64,000 nucleotides of DNA, from assembly GCA_017547885.1 (NCBI GenBank), contig JAFYOP010000006.1, positions 1 through 64,000 on the forward strand, read 5' to 3'. Position 1 is the first letter of the stretch. The number at the start of each line of letters is the position of its first letter. The notes under the pieces were generated by a model. It saw nothing but the letters and a program-made list of their open reading frames with translations. It did no database searches and had not been told where the DNA came from. Shown here in pieces: positions 24,316-32,993 of the stretch. The translations under genes and the position numbers were made by a program. Source of the stretch: Clostridia bacterium (GTDB lineage: Bacteria; Bacillota; Clostridia; Christensenellales; CAG-138).

Positions 24316-24819
24316 ATGATAAAGGCGATAGTATACCTAACAAATACGGGCAGCACCGGGCGGTATTCAGAGATGCTCTCTGAGGCCACGGGGCTGCCTG
24401 CTTTTTCGCTGAAGGAGGCGGCAGAACACCTTAAGCTCAACGACGAGGTGTTCTATCTGGGATGGGTGATGGGGGGCCGTATAAAGGGATACAATCGTGC
24501 GGCGCTGCGTTACAGCATAGTTGGAGCGTGCGGGGTGGGAATGAATCTCCTAAAAGAGGATACTGCCAAAATGATAAAGGAAAAAACAGGCATAACCAAC
24601 CCAAGCATAAAGGTATTCTATGCAAGAGGGGCATTTGATATGGATAGGCTGGACGCCGTGCATCAGGTGTTTATAGGAATAGTGCTAAAAAAGCTCAAGG
24701 ATAACAATGGGGATAAAAACATAATAAAGCTGATAGAAGAAGGAGGAGATTTTGTAGACAGGGCAAACATAAAAGCGGCAGCTGACTGGATAACCGGTCA
24801 CAACCGCCGCTTTATATAG
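24316..24819 (+). CDS. Flavodoxin-like protein
   Basis: 167 residues. The N-terminus VYLTNTGSTGRYSEML resembles the FMN phosphate loop of flavodoxins (T-x-T-G-x-T), and the alternating beta-alpha pattern continues (DEVFYLGWVMGG, KVFYARGAFDMD). It is a short flavodoxin-like domain without recognised fusion. It follows folA by 55 bp behind GGGAGAAGG, so may belong to the thyA-folA unit; a role in folate or nucleotide redox is not established. Confidence 0.65.
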   Translation: MIKAIVYLTNTGSTGRYSEMLSEATGLPAFSLKEAAEHLKLNDEVFYLGWVMGGRIKGYNRAALRYSIVGACGVGMNLLKEDTAKMIKEKTGITNPSIKVFYARGAFDMDRLDAVHQVFIGIVLKKLKDNNGDKNIIKLIEEGGDFVDRANIKAAADWITGHNRRFI

Positions 24820-24826
24820 CGAAAAA

Positions 24827-25102
24827 CTATTCTGTTATAAGCGCTATGCAGCAGGCAATGTTTATTATCAGCAGCACAGGAAGGCCTGCTTTGAAGGAAG
24901 CGTGTCTGGTTTTATGGCGAAAGAAGTACATGCCAATAATTCCGCCCAAAGCTCCGCCCAATAAGGCCAGCAGAAAGAGAGTTCTTTCGGGTACACGCCA
25001 TGCGCCTCGCTTTGCAAGAGCTTTGTCTATGCCCATCATGGCAAACAGCACAAAGGACATGCCGCCGATTACGAGCAAAAGCGTGCTAAGCGTTATCGTC
25101 AT
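24827..25102 (-). CDS. DUF1294 family membrane protein
   Basis: 91 residues with three hydrophobic segments, separated by the conserved stretch MGIDKALAKRGAWRVPERTL, then GGALGGIIGMYFFRHKTRH. This is the DUF1294 signature; function unknown. It overlaps the 3' end of the TtcA-like gene by 17 bp, so it is co-transcribed with it from the promoter at 25878-25906. Confidence 0.88.
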   Translation of the reverse strand: MTITLSTLLLVIGGMSFVLFAMMGIDKALAKRGAWRVPERTLFLLALLGGALGGIIGMYFFRHKTRHASFKAGLPVLLIINIACCIALITE

Positions 25103-25847
25103 CGCTGCTCACCAAATCACGGGGAGGAAGCCTCAGCCTATCCCACATGCCGTATTTGTGGGTATCCGCTATGGCGTTCATTATGCGGGGCTCAGGGTCA
25201 GGCACGATGGAGGTAAGATATTTGATTATCTGTTTCATGTCCTCACGCTTGGTATAGCCTGCCACGGGGCAGTTGGGCTTGCATATGGGCAGCTCCAGCT
25301 TTTTTGCTACGGACAGGGCATATTTTTCAGGCAGGAATACTAAGGGGCGGATCACTGTGACCTCCTGACGGTCAAGGTATGTAACGGGGCCAAAGGTATT
25401 GAGCCGACTCTCATACAGCAGACTAAGGAAGAATGTTTCGATAACATCGTCACGATTATGGCCCAATGCTACAAGATTGCATCCGTGCTGATGGGCATAG
25501 TCATTTAGGGCACCACGGCGGAATTTTGCGCACAGGGCACAGGGGTTGGATTCCTTGCGCACGTTAAATACAACCTCGCCGATATCGGTTTTTAGTATTT
25601 CAAAGGGGACGCCTATGGACTCGGCATACTCCGCAACCGGGGTATAGTCCTGATCCGATATGCCAAGGTCCAGCAGCACAGCCATAAGCTCATATGGAAC
25701 CTTGGAAAACATCTGATACAGCTTAAGGCCGTACATCAAAAGCAGGCTGTCCTTTCCGCCGGATACTCCTACGCATATCTTATCTCCGGGGCGTATCATG
25801 TTGTAGCGTTCATCGGCGCGGCGTATGCAGCCAAGTACTCTTTTCAT
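25086..25847 (-). CDS. TtcA/TtuA-like tRNA 2-thiolation ATPase
   Basis: 253 residues of the adenine-nucleotide alpha-hydrolase family. PP-loop SGGKDS at 29-34, a CALC pair in the middle (NPCALCAKFRRGAL), and Cys pair CKPNC near 205, an arrangement expected for an Fe-S dependent tRNA thiolase such as TtcA (s2C32). No N-terminal zinc finger of the TtuA type is present, so TtcA is the closer match. ATG 25847 is chosen over an upstream one because GAGGTATAGG lies just in front. Confidence 0.85.
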   Translation of the reverse strand: MKRVLGCIRRADERYNMIRPGDKICVGVSGGKDSLLLMYGLKLYQMFSKVPYELMAVLLDLGISDQDYTPVAEYAESIGVPFEILKTDIGEVVFNVRKESNPCALCAKFRRGALNDYAHQHGCNLVALGHNRDDVIETFFLSLLYESRLNTFGPVTYLDRQEVTVIRPLVFLPEKYALSVAKKLELPICKPNCPVAGYTKREDMKQIIKYLTSIVPDPEPRIMNAIADTHKYGMWDRLRLPPRDLVSSDDDNA

Positions 25848-25877
25848 CCTATACCTCACGATCAATATTGACTATTT

Positions 25878-25906
25878 ATTATAACTTAACATTACTATTG
25901 ACGCAA
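25878..25906 (-). promoter_or_regulatory. Sigma-A promoter of the TtcA-like/DUF1294 unit
   Basis: On the minus strand TTGCGT (25901-25906), 17-bp spacer, TATAAT (25878-25883). Its -35 overlaps the -35 of the metK promoter on the other strand. Confidence 0.65.
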
Positions 25907-25926
25907 CGGGGAGCCTGTGGTACAAT
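25898..25926 (+). promoter_or_regulatory. Sigma-A promoter of the metK leader
   Basis: TTGACG (25898-25903), 17-bp spacer, TACAAT (25921-25926), with the SAM riboswitch beginning about 25 bp after the -10. Confidence 0.8.
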
Positions 25927-25950
25927 GCATTCTCAGAAAACCGAATATGC

Positions 25951-26052
25951 CTTATCAAGAGTGGTTGAGGGACCGGCCCTGTGAAACCCGACAACCTGCC
26001 CCGAGGGGGTAAGGTGCCAATTCCGGCAGCGCGTATGCGCTGAGAGATGAGC
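25951..26052 (+). ncRNA. SAM-I riboswitch (S-box)
   Basis: Conserved S-box blocks in order: CTTATCAAGAGTGGTTGAGG, GACCGGCCC, GAAACCCGACAACC, GGTGCCAATTCCGGCAGC and GAGAGATGAG. P1 pairs CTTATC with GATGAG. Bases 26045-26051 (AGATGAG) are complementary to 26069-26075 (CTCATCT), which are also the 5' arm of the terminator, giving mutually exclusive antiterminator and terminator forms. SAM binding should stop transcription before metK. Confidence 0.97.
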
Positions 26053-26066
26053 GAAGAAGCAAGCTG

Positions 26067-26089
26067 ACCTCATCTGTGCATGAGGTTTT
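26067..26089 (+). terminator. SAM-responsive leader terminator
   Basis: 7-bp stem ACCTCAT / ATGAGGT (26067-26073 with 26080-26086) followed by TTTT, 25 bp before the metK start. Confidence 0.88.
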
Positions 26090-26113
26090 ACTTTATTTTG
26101 GAGGATATATCCG

Positions 26114-27283
26114 ATGAAAAAACTCTTTACTTCCGAGTCCGTTACCGAAGGACATCCCGATAAACTGTGCGACTGCATATCCGATGCAGTGCTGGACGCA
26201 ATACTTGCACAGGATCCCGCAGGCCGCGTTGCCTGCGAATGCTCTGCTGCCACCGGTACTTTGCTGGTGATGGGCGAAATAAGCACCACTGCCAAGATAG
26301 ACGTTGCGGATATCGCAAAGAAGACCATCGCCCGCATTGGCTATGACAAGCCCGAATACGGCTTTAACTGCAGCAGCCTTACCGTGATCACCGCTATAGG
26401 TATGCAGTCTCCGGATATTGCCATGGGCGTGGATAAGTCCGTTGAGGCAAAGGAGGGAGAGGAGTCCCGCTTTGCCACAGGCGCAGGGGATCAGGGCATG
26501 ATGTTTGGCTATGCCTGCGACGAAACCTCGGAGCTTATGCCTCTGCCCATATCTCTTGCCCATAGCCTTACACGCAGGCTTACAGAGGCCCGAAGGAGCG
26601 GCGAGATACCTTATCTCCGTCCCGATGGCAAAAGTCAGGTTACCGTGGAATACGATGGGGACAAGCCTGTGCGCGTGGATACTGTGGTAATATCCGCTCA
26701 GCATGACCCGGATGTATCCCTTGAGCAGATAAGGGAAGACATCATCAATAAAGTGATAATGCCCACTATACCAAAGGAGTATGCGGACGGAGATATACGT
26801 ATATTTGTAAACCCCACCGGTCGATTTGTTATAGGCGGTCCCCACGGCGACAGCGGTCTCACCGGACGCAAGATAATAGTGGATACATATGGCGGATATG
26901 CCCGCCATGGCGGCGGTGCTTTCTCCGGCAAGGACCCTACAAAGGTAGACCGCAGCGCAGCCTACGCCGCACGCTATGCCGCCAAGAATGTGGTTGCGGC
27001 AGGACTTGCAAGGCGCTGTGAGATACAGCTTGCCTATGCCATAGGCGTAGCTCGCCCCGTATCCGTAATGGTGGATACATTTGGCACCGGCATGATCCCG
27101 GATGGTGAAATTGCCGACAGGATAGTAAACTGCATGGACCTGCGCCCCGAGGCCATAATCGAGCGGCTGGGCCTCAGGAGCCCCATTTATTCCGCTACCG
27201 CCGCATACGGCCACTTTGGCAGGACGGATATAGCGCTGCCCTGGGAGCGTACGGATATGGCAGAGCAGCTCAAAAAGGCATAA
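26114..27283 (+). CDS. metK: S-adenosylmethionine synthetase
   Basis: 389 residues. Makes SAM from methionine and ATP. Signature motifs are [17 protein letters not shown] (with the ATP/Mg site His-Pro-Asp), [12 protein letters not shown] and the P-loop-like [19 protein letters not shown]. The SAM-I leader gives product feedback. TTGGAGGATA ribosome binding site. It is the only gene in its transcript. Confidence 0.97.
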   Translation: MKKLFTSESVTEGHPDKLCDCISDAVLDAILAQDPAGRVACECSAATGTLLVMGEISTTAKIDVADIAKKTIARIGYDKPEYGFNCSSLTVITAIGMQSPDIAMGVDKSVEAKEGEESRFATGAGDQGMMFGYACDETSELMPLPISLAHSLTRRLTEARRSGEIPYLRPDGKSQVTVEYDGDKPVRVDTVVISAQHDPDVSLEQIREDIINKVIMPTIPKEYADGDIRIFVNPTGRFVIGGPHGDSGLTGRKIIVDTYGGYARHGGGAFSGKDPTKVDRSAAYAARYAAKNVVAAGLARRCEIQLAYAIGVARPVSVMVDTFGTGMIPDGEIADRIVNCMDLRPEAIIERLGLRSPIYSATAAYGHFGRTDIALPWERTDMAEQLKKA

Positions 27284-27316
27284 AATAAATATTGCAAAAT
27301 GAAATGTTTTGCAAAA

Positions 27317-27350
27317 ATGCGCCGGGTTAGTTGATTCCCCGGCGCATTTA
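27317..27350. terminator. Hairpin terminator after metK
   Basis: 10-bp GC-rich stem ATGCGCCGGG / CCCGGCGCAT with an 11-base loop. On plus the tract is only TTTA, so it is weak; on minus it is followed by TTTTTGC. The next promoter's -35 lies in its loop. Confidence 0.55.
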
Positions 27351-27360
27351 CGGTTATAAT
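27331..27360 (+). promoter_or_regulatory. Candidate promoter of the 135-residue P-loop-like gene
   Basis: TTGATT (27331-27336), 18-bp spacer, TATAAT (27355-27360). It overlaps the metK terminator hairpin. Confidence 0.5.
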
Positions 27361-27419
27361 GTATATAGTGTATACGTGGAGCAGTCCATGCACAATAAAG
27401 CATAGGGAGGACACTCAAA

Positions 27420-27827
27420 TTGGTTCGTGTTATCTTCGGCGAAAAGGGAGCCGGAAACTCAAAGCGCATAATACAGATGGCCAATGACTCACTGGAACAG
27501 ACCAAAGGCAGCGTAGTATTCATAGACGCAGAGGGACAGTATCTCTTCGAGCTGAAGCATGCCATACGCTTTATTGATGCAGGGCATTACCGTATAGACA
27601 GCCCGGATATGTTTATAGGGTTTATTGCGGGAATAGCCGCTCAGGATTTTGACCTTGAGCTGGTATATGTGGACGGCTTCTCCAAGCTGGTAAACTGCCG
27701 CACTGAGTCACTTGAGGATATGTTTAATAGACTGGATGAGCTTTCCTCTGAGGCCGACGTAGAGGTGGTAATAGCCATGAGCGGCGACGACATGCCGGAC
27801 TACCTTAATAAATACATGGCGGAATAA
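27420..27827 (+). CDS. Small ATPase-like protein with a degenerate P-loop
   Basis: 135 residues, start TTG 27420 behind GGAGGACAC. The N-terminus VIFGEKGAGNSKRI aligns with a Walker A of the kind GxxGxGKT/S, but the Lys is Asn. A hydrophobic strand followed by acidic residues (ELVYVDGF) could be the Walker B. Similar small Clostridial proteins are commonly annotated as PilT-like or conserved hypothetical. The loss of the P-loop Lys makes ATP hydrolysis doubtful. Function unknown. It sits alone with its own promoter and terminator. Confidence 0.72.
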   Translation: MVRVIFGEKGAGNSKRIIQMANDSLEQTKGSVVFIDAEGQYLFELKHAIRFIDAGHYRIDSPDMFIGFIAGIAAQDFDLELVYVDGFSKLVNCRTESLEDMFNRLDELSSEADVEVVIAMSGDDMPDYLNKYMAE

Positions 27828-27841
27828 ACAAAATAATTTGT

Positions 27842-27868
27842 GCGGGGGTGTATTTCCCCCGCTTTTTT
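27842..27868 (+). terminator. Terminator after the P-loop-like gene
   Basis: 7-bp stem GCGGGGG / CCCCCGC with a seven-base loop, then TTTTTT. Confidence 0.88.
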
Positions 27869-27948
27869 AAATGGCACAGAAGAGGATATGGCGGAAGGCA
27901 TGCACATAAAATGTATATGCCAACAGGTATTATCGGAGGTATGCTTCC

Positions 27949-29169
27949 ATGAAATACAGATCAGGAACAGGTTTATATGTTTTAGCAGCGGTGCTGATAA
28001 CGGCGCTGCTGTCATCTGCTGCCACCATCGTGCTGATAAAAGGCGGGGTGGGAGATTCTGTTATGCTGTCTGCCGGAGAATACGCGGAATATCGCAGGTT
28101 TATGGCATTGGATGAGGTGGCGGATAAAATAGAGGAAGAGTTTTACGCGGATGTACCTTCCAGGGACACCCTTGTTGCGGGGGCGGCATCCGGGATGCTG
28201 GGCACACTGAATGACCAATACGCACGCTATTATACCGCAGAGGAATATGAGGAATATCTGAGCTCTGTAAACGGAGAATACCGCGGCATAGGTATGGTGG
28301 TGAGCCAACCGGATAAAACGGGTGCCATGGTACTGGAGGTGTATGATGGCAGTCCTGCCCAGGCCGCAGGTATAAAGGCAGGGGACATTCTTACTTACAT
28401 TGAAGATGCGAGCACTGTGGGTATGACGCTGGAGGAGCTGTCCTCTCTTATTGCTTCCCAAAGCGATGATGGGGTATTGCTCAGGTTTTTCAGGGTGAAT
28501 GACACCTTTGAGGTTACCGTTTACAGCGAAGATATAAGCGTAAACCACGTTGAATATGCTTTGTTTAATGAAAACACAGGGTATATTTCGATCAGCATGT
28601 TCAGCGGAAACTGTGCAGAGGAATTTGAGGCCGCAGTGGATGATCTTAAGAGCAGGAATATGACCTCCCTTGTAATAGACCTGAGGAACAATCCGGGCGG
28701 CTCTTTGGATGCGGTGGTAAGTGTGGCAGATGAGCTTTTGGGAAAAGGAATGCGCATAGTAAGCGTTGGGCCGGAGGGCTCCAGGGACGAAGAAGTGTAC
28801 GAGGCGTCGGGACGGCCTATAGGAGTGCCTGTGGCAGTGTTGGTAAACCAAAACTCGGCCTCTGCCAGTGAGATACTGGCCGCAGCAATACAGGAAAACG
28901 GCGTAGGCAAGGTGGTGGGTACAAAGACCTTTGGCAAGGGTATAGTGCAGACCACAATGCCTGTGGAATCCACAGGGGGATGGCTTAAACTCACAACCGA
29001 TGCATACTATACCCCAAAAGGCAACAACATCCACGGCGTGGGAATAGCGCCGGATATATGCGCGGAACTGCCTGAGGAATACCAAAACATGGCTATAGAG
29101 CAAATAGAGCAGGAAAATGATGCGCAGCTTTGGGCGGCGTTGAAATATGTAAGGGCAAAGGCTGAATAG
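27949..29169 (+). CDS. C-terminal processing serine protease (S41, CtpA/CtpB-like)
   Basis: 406 residues. One N-terminal membrane anchor/signal (about 8-28), a PDZ domain (GIGMVV..GSPAQAAGIKAGDIL) and the S41 protease domain with catalytic Ser in NSASASE (about 303-308) and Lys in TKTFGKG, giving the Ser-Lys dyad. Extracytoplasmic; cuts C-terminal tails of exported proteins. CtpB of B. subtilis acts in sporulation signalling and Prc in wall turnover; which applies is unknown. GGAGG lies 13 bp before the ATG; dsdA follows 20 bp after. Confidence 0.92.
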   Translation: MKYRSGTGLYVLAAVLITALLSSAATIVLIKGGVGDSVMLSAGEYAEYRRFMALDEVADKIEEEFYADVPSRDTLVAGAASGMLGTLNDQYARYYTAEEYEEYLSSVNGEYRGIGMVVSQPDKTGAMVLEVYDGSPAQAAGIKAGDILTYIEDASTVGMTLEELSSLIASQSDDGVLLRFFRVNDTFEVTVYSEDISVNHVEYALFNENTGYISISMFSGNCAEEFEAAVDDLKSRNMTSLVIDLRNNPGGSLDAVVSVADELLGKGMRIVSVGPEGSRDEEVYEASGRPIGVPVAVLVNQNSASASEILAAAIQENGVGKVVGTKTFGKGIVQTTMPVESTGGWLKLTTDAYYTPKGNNIHGVGIAPDICAELPEEYQNMAIEQIEQENDAQLWAALKYVRAKAE

Positions 29170-29189
29170 AAGCGAATGAGGGAGCGGTT

Positions 29190-30491
29190 ATGGATATACA
29201 AAAGCTGATACAGAAGGACGGCATTATAGAAAAAATAGCGAAGGCTGAGGAGTGCCTGTGGTTCAATCCGAATATTAAAACAGGGTCTGGTTCATTTGAA
29301 GGTACAGCCATTACAATGGATGACATTGAAAAGGCAGAGAGACGCCTTGATCGTTTTGCTTCCTTTATAATGCAGTGCTTTCCGGAAACCATAGCTGACG
29401 GAGGCCTTATCGAATCCCCATTGGCTGAAATACAAGCCATGGGCCAAAGGCTGGACACAGGCGGGCGGTTGCTGCTTAAGCTGGACAGCCATCTTGCCAT
29501 CGCGGGCTCGGTAAAGGCTCGCGGCGGAATATATGAGATACTGAAGCACACTGAGGATATTGCCCTGCAAAATGGTCTGATTAGTTCAGATGAGGACTAT
29601 GCAAAGCTTGCGGAGCCTGAGTGTCGTCAGGTGTTTTCAAAATATACCGTGCAGGTAGGATCTACTGGCAATTTGGGCCTTTCCATAGGCATAATGAGCG
29701 CCGCCATAGGATACAGGGTAAAGGTTCATATGTCGGCGGACGCAAAGCAATGGAAGAAGGATTTGCTCCGCAGCAAGGGAGTAGAGGTGATAGAGTATCA
29801 GTCGGATTATTCCGAGGCTGTAAAGCAGGGCAGAAGGTTATCCGATATGGACCCCATGAGCTATTTTGTGGATGATGAAAATTCAGTTGACCTGTTCCTG
29901 GGCTATGCAGTGGCGGCAAAGCGGCTTAAAGCTCAGCTGGAAGGGATGCAAATTGTTATCGACAGTCGGCATCCCCTGTTGGTATATATACCCTGCGGAG
30001 TAGGCGGCGCGCCGGGCGGTATTGCATTTGGGCTGAAGAAGCTGTTTGGCGATAACGTGCATGTATTTTTTGTGGAGCCTGTACAGGCGCCCTGTATGCT
30101 GCTGGGTATGGCCAGTGGGCTTAATCAAGAGATATGTGTGCAGGATGTTGGGCTTACCGGCATCACCCATGCGGATGGTCTGGCGGTGGGACGCCCTTCG
30201 GGATTTGTGGGCCGGGTAATGAAGGGAATGCTTGCAGGAGAAGTTACAGTGGAGGATTCAAAGCTGTATGACTACATGAGGCAGCTGCTGGATACAGAGG
30301 GCATATTTATAGAACCATCGGCCTGCGCCGCATTTGAAGGGCCTGTAAGGCTGTGCAGGGATGGCAGGCAATACCTTGCCGAACACGGCATTGAACCTGT
30401 TATAGACAATGCCGTGCATATATGCTGGGCCACAGGAGGGGCGCTGGTGCCGGAGGAAATACGAAGAGAGTATATGAACACATACCTGTAA
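29190..30491 (+). CDS. dsdA: D-serine ammonia-lyase
   Basis: 433 residues, type II fold PLP enzyme turning D-serine into pyruvate and ammonia. The Schiff-base Lys is Lys109 in GSVKARGG, and the phosphate-binding glycine loop is STGNLGLSIG. The length and the LDSHLAIAGSVKARGG context match DsdA rather than threonine dehydratase. It follows the S41 protease by 20 bp with GGGAGCGG upstream. A strong terminator follows. It may detoxify D-serine or use it as a carbon and nitrogen source. Confidence 0.94.
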   Translation: MDIQKLIQKDGIIEKIAKAEECLWFNPNIKTGSGSFEGTAITMDDIEKAERRLDRFASFIMQCFPETIADGGLIESPLAEIQAMGQRLDTGGRLLLKLDSHLAIAGSVKARGGIYEILKHTEDIALQNGLISSDEDYAKLAEPECRQVFSKYTVQVGSTGNLGLSIGIMSAAIGYRVKVHMSADAKQWKKDLLRSKGVEVIEYQSDYSEAVKQGRRLSDMDPMSYFVDDENSVDLFLGYAVAAKRLKAQLEGMQIVIDSRHPLLVYIPCGVGGAPGGIAFGLKKLFGDNVHVFFVEPVQAPCMLLGMASGLNQEICVQDVGLTGITHADGLAVGRPSGFVGRVMKGMLAGEVTVEDSKLYDYMRQLLDTEGIFIEPSACAAFEGPVRLCRDGRQYLAEHGIEPVIDNAVHICWATGGALVPEEIRREYMNTYL

Positions 30492-30508
30492 AAGGAAGAT
30501 GTAGGCAT

Positions 30509-30546
30509 AAAAAATCCGCAGATGCTATGCATATGCGGATTTTTTA
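30509..30546. terminator. Bidirectional terminator between dsdA and the DUF378 gene
   Basis: 12-bp stem AAAAAATCCGCA / TGCGGATTTTTT with an A/T tract on both sides; serves convergent genes. Confidence 0.9.
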
Positions 30547-30554
30547 GATTAAGA

Positions 30555-30767
30555 TCAGTGGTGTTCGTCGTTGTGCTTGATGCCGTCCCGCCTGAAGAGC
30601 AGGGTAATGCCCCATACGCCTGCCAAACCAACAAGGGTATATACGATGCGGGCAAAGGTGGCGCTCATGCCGCCGAAAAGGCTGGCCACCAGGTCAAACT
30701 GAAACAGGCCGATAAGACCCCAGTTCAGGGCGCCGATTATAACGAGAATCAGTGCAAGAGTATCCAT
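30555..30767 (-). CDS. DUF378 family membrane protein
   Basis: 70 residues: two membrane helices containing the DUF378 pattern (LVIIGALNWGLIGLFQFDLV, then a YTLVGLAGVWGI helix) and a short His/Asp-rich tail. Function unknown. The start at 30767 follows AAGGAGCT; a longer frame to 30818 has no ribosome binding site. Confidence 0.88.
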   Translation of the reverse strand: MDTLALILVIIGALNWGLIGLFQFDLVASLFGGMSATFARIVYTLVGLAGVWGITLLFRRDGIKHNDEHH

Positions 30768-30837
30768 TGTATAAGCTCCTTTTGCTTTGATGTGCTTATG
30801 ATGGCACAGACAGAACAAAAGGATACCAGGGAAAATT

Positions 30838-31110
30838 TTACTTTTTCTTTGGATAGAATATCTCTATTTCAAATTTGTCAAAATCCACCGGCTCTATAAA
30901 GTCCGAAGGAAGGAAAACTACACGGGAGAATTCATCTATTTCCCGTAGGTGCTTTTTCAGCATTAATGGACGAGAAAGATCCAGCTCCTGGCACAGCGGG
31001 CTGATAAGCTCATCCCAGTCAGAGGCGGTATCTCGGGTAAGTCCCTGGTATTCTATGGTGTGCTGGCGCTGAATTTTGTCGTTTTTGCGGATGATCCCCC
31101 AAAGCTTCAT
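30838..31110 (-). CDS. Conserved hypothetical protein
   Basis: 90 residues, charged and soluble. MKLWGIIRKNDKI at the start and acidic/aromatic FDKFEIEIFYPKKK at the end. No signal peptide or membrane segment, and no family I can name. ATG 31110 has AAAAGGAGA 8 bp upstream. It lies 71 bp after the zinc-ribbon gene, with a terminator between, so it is probably a separate unit. Confidence 0.65.
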   Translation of the reverse strand: MKLWGIIRKNDKIQRQHTIEYQGLTRDTASDWDELISPLCQELDLSRPLMLKKHLREIDEFSRVVFLPSDFIEPVDFDKFEIEIFYPKKK

Positions 31111-31138
31111 GGAAATATCTCCTTTTGATAAGATAAAA

Positions 31139-31163
31139 GGCGGCGGTAATACAGTCCGCCGCC
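31139..31163 (-). terminator. Terminator of the zinc-ribbon/SH3 gene
   Basis: 8-bp GC stem GGCGGCGG / CCGCCGCC, loop of nine bases, followed on the minus strand by TTTTATCTTAT. Confidence 0.8.
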
Positions 31164-31181
31164 CCATAAAAGGATGCTGAT

Positions 31182-32993
31182 TTACTTCTGCAGATACTGA
31201 GTGGATACGAAGAGTATCTTGTTGTTGTATTCGATCATGCTCCAGCCATTGCCTGCATCCTTTACAAAGCTTACGGCAGTACCGTTGGAGAGCTTCTCAA
31301 CACGCTCTGCATCGGAGGATGCGGCGGAACGGATGTTGATATCGTCGCCCTTGATGGTGGCGGGAGAGGTGGTATAGGAGCTGATGTCGCTTACCTTCTT
31401 GATGTATCCACCGGATACGTAGGCCTCGCCGTTGTTGTAGGCGATCTTGTACCAGTCGTTATTGTCGGCGCTGATCACGTATACCTTTTCGCCCAGAGAG
31501 AGGGTGCCGATCTTGTTGCCGGAGGTGCCGGCGATATCGCGTACGTTTACGCCGTCATCGGTGGCATAGTAGATGGACTTTGCATCGCCTGCGTTGGAGG
31601 GGGCACCTGCGCTGCCGGCGCCGGATCCTGCGCCTGTACCGGTACCGCCTGTGGCGGTGGTGGTGTATTCGATGTTGAAGGTCTTGCGGGCGATGGCGTA
31701 GCCGTTCTTGCGTGCTTCAATATTGAGGGTAAAGGAACCGGGCTCGGTAAGGTTGTATACAAAGGTGAATGCGCCGGTCTCGTCAACAGGTACAGCCGCA
31801 TCGCCAACAAAGATAGAGGCGGAAGTATCGCCTACCATACCGTCGATCTGAACTGCGGGGCTGGTAACGGAGAAGCTCTCGGTGTTGGGAGAGGTGACCG
31901 TCATGTCGATGGTGGGGATGGGGATATAGATGGGCTGAGCAAAGGTAATGTCTTCACTTTCGCCCTTCTTGTTGATCACGCTGATGTCGGGATATACGGG
32001 CAGAGTACCGTCTGCTGCCAGCAGGTCGGGATCAACGGGTTCGCCGGGGATCCACAGCTGCTCGGGGATAGCAAAGGTTACGGACTTGCCGGTAACGGGC
32101 TCTTCGCGCTCTATGGAGCCACCCTCAAAGCGTACGGTGCTGCCCTTCTTGGCATAGGTGGTGATGTTGTATACGGTGTTGCCGTCGGCAGAAGCAGTCT
32201 TTTCGATGGTGGCTTCCTCGGTAACGGCAGAGCCGGAGAACAGGCCGCCGCCGATAAGCTTGATAACGCCGAATATCAGCAGACCTGCAGCAATGACGCC
32301 GCCCAGGATCATGGCCATAAGCTTAACGTTGAGGCCGCCGCGCTTTTTGCGGGAAGCGGACTTGGAGGGGCGGGCAGAGGATTTTGCCTTGGAAGAGCCG
32401 CCCTTGGAGGAAGAACCCTTGGAAGAACCGGAACTCTTGCCTTTGCTGCTCTTTGCGCTCTTGGAGCGGGGACGCTCGTCCCGCAGATCATCGGTATAGT
32501 CGTAGGAGAACATGCGGTCGTCAATGGGATCCGCATATTTGATGGTTTGAGAAGAGGCGGGGGCAGCATAGGAGCCTGTCCATGCAGAGGATACGGAGGA
32601 AGCTGCTGCAGATGCGGCAGAATCCACACGGGCTCCGCAGGCGTTGCAGAAACGCTGACCGGAGAGCATGGGCGCGCCGCACTTTGCGCAGGTGGAACCG
32701 GAGCTCTGTACACTGCTGCGGCGTACGCTCTGCTGTACAGAGGATTGTGCGTAAGTCTGCTGAGGAGCAGGCTGAACGGGAGCATCCTCTGCCTTGGGAA
32801 TGGTAAAATAATCCTCAGGAATATCGCTTTCGGATATGGTATTGGCGTTAAAGTCGGGCTTGGCCCATTTGGGAGAGCTTACAAAGCTTCTGCTGCCTGC
32901 GGAAGGCGCAGAACCCCCATTAAGTGGTGCAGCACACTTTTCGCAGTATTCGAGGAAATCCTCGTTGTTTGCGCCGCAGTTTTTACAGATCAT
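31182..32993 (-). CDS. Zinc-ribbon membrane protein with C-terminal SH3 domains
   Basis: 603 residues. Two zinc ribbons in the cytoplasmic N-terminus (CKNCG..CEKC near 2-20; CAKCG..CNACG near 97-120), then a Ser/Lys-rich linker, one membrane helix (about 228-250), an extracytoplasmic region with Ig-like features and two C-terminal bacterial SH3 domains (about 460-600; VNVRDIAG, INIRSAAS). The linker K-S-S-G-S-S tract is highly basic. This combination is seen in several Firmicute envelope proteins; the ligand is unknown, perhaps peptidoglycan. ATG 32993 is preferred over 32999 because AGGAGG then lies 7 bp away. Confidence 0.78.
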   Translation of the reverse strand: MICKNCGANNEDFLEYCEKCAAPLNGGSAPSAGSRSFVSSPKWAKPDFNANTISESDIPEDYFTIPKAEDAPVQPAPQQTYAQSSVQQSVRRSSVQSSGSTCAKCGAPMLSGQRFCNACGARVDSAASAAASSVSSAWTGSYAAPASSQTIKYADPIDDRMFSYDYTDDLRDERPRSKSAKSSKGKSSGSSKGSSSKGGSSKAKSSARPSKSASRKKRGGLNVKLMAMILGGVIAAGLLIFGVIKLIGGGLFSGSAVTEEATIEKTASADGNTVYNITTYAKKGSTVRFEGGSIEREEPVTGKSVTFAIPEQLWIPGEPVDPDLLAADGTLPVYPDISVINKKGESEDITFAQPIYIPIPTIDMTVTSPNTESFSVTSPAVQIDGMVGDTSASIFVGDAAVPVDETGAFTFVYNLTEPGSFTLNIEARKNGYAIARKTFNIEYTTTATGGTGTGAGSGAGSAGAPSNAGDAKSIYYATDDGVNVRDIAGTSGNKIGTLSLGEKVYVISADNNDWYKIAYNNGEAYVSGGYIKKVSDISSYTTSPATIKGDDINIRSAASSDAERVEKLSNGTAVSFVKDAGNGWSMIEYNNKILFVSTQYLQK

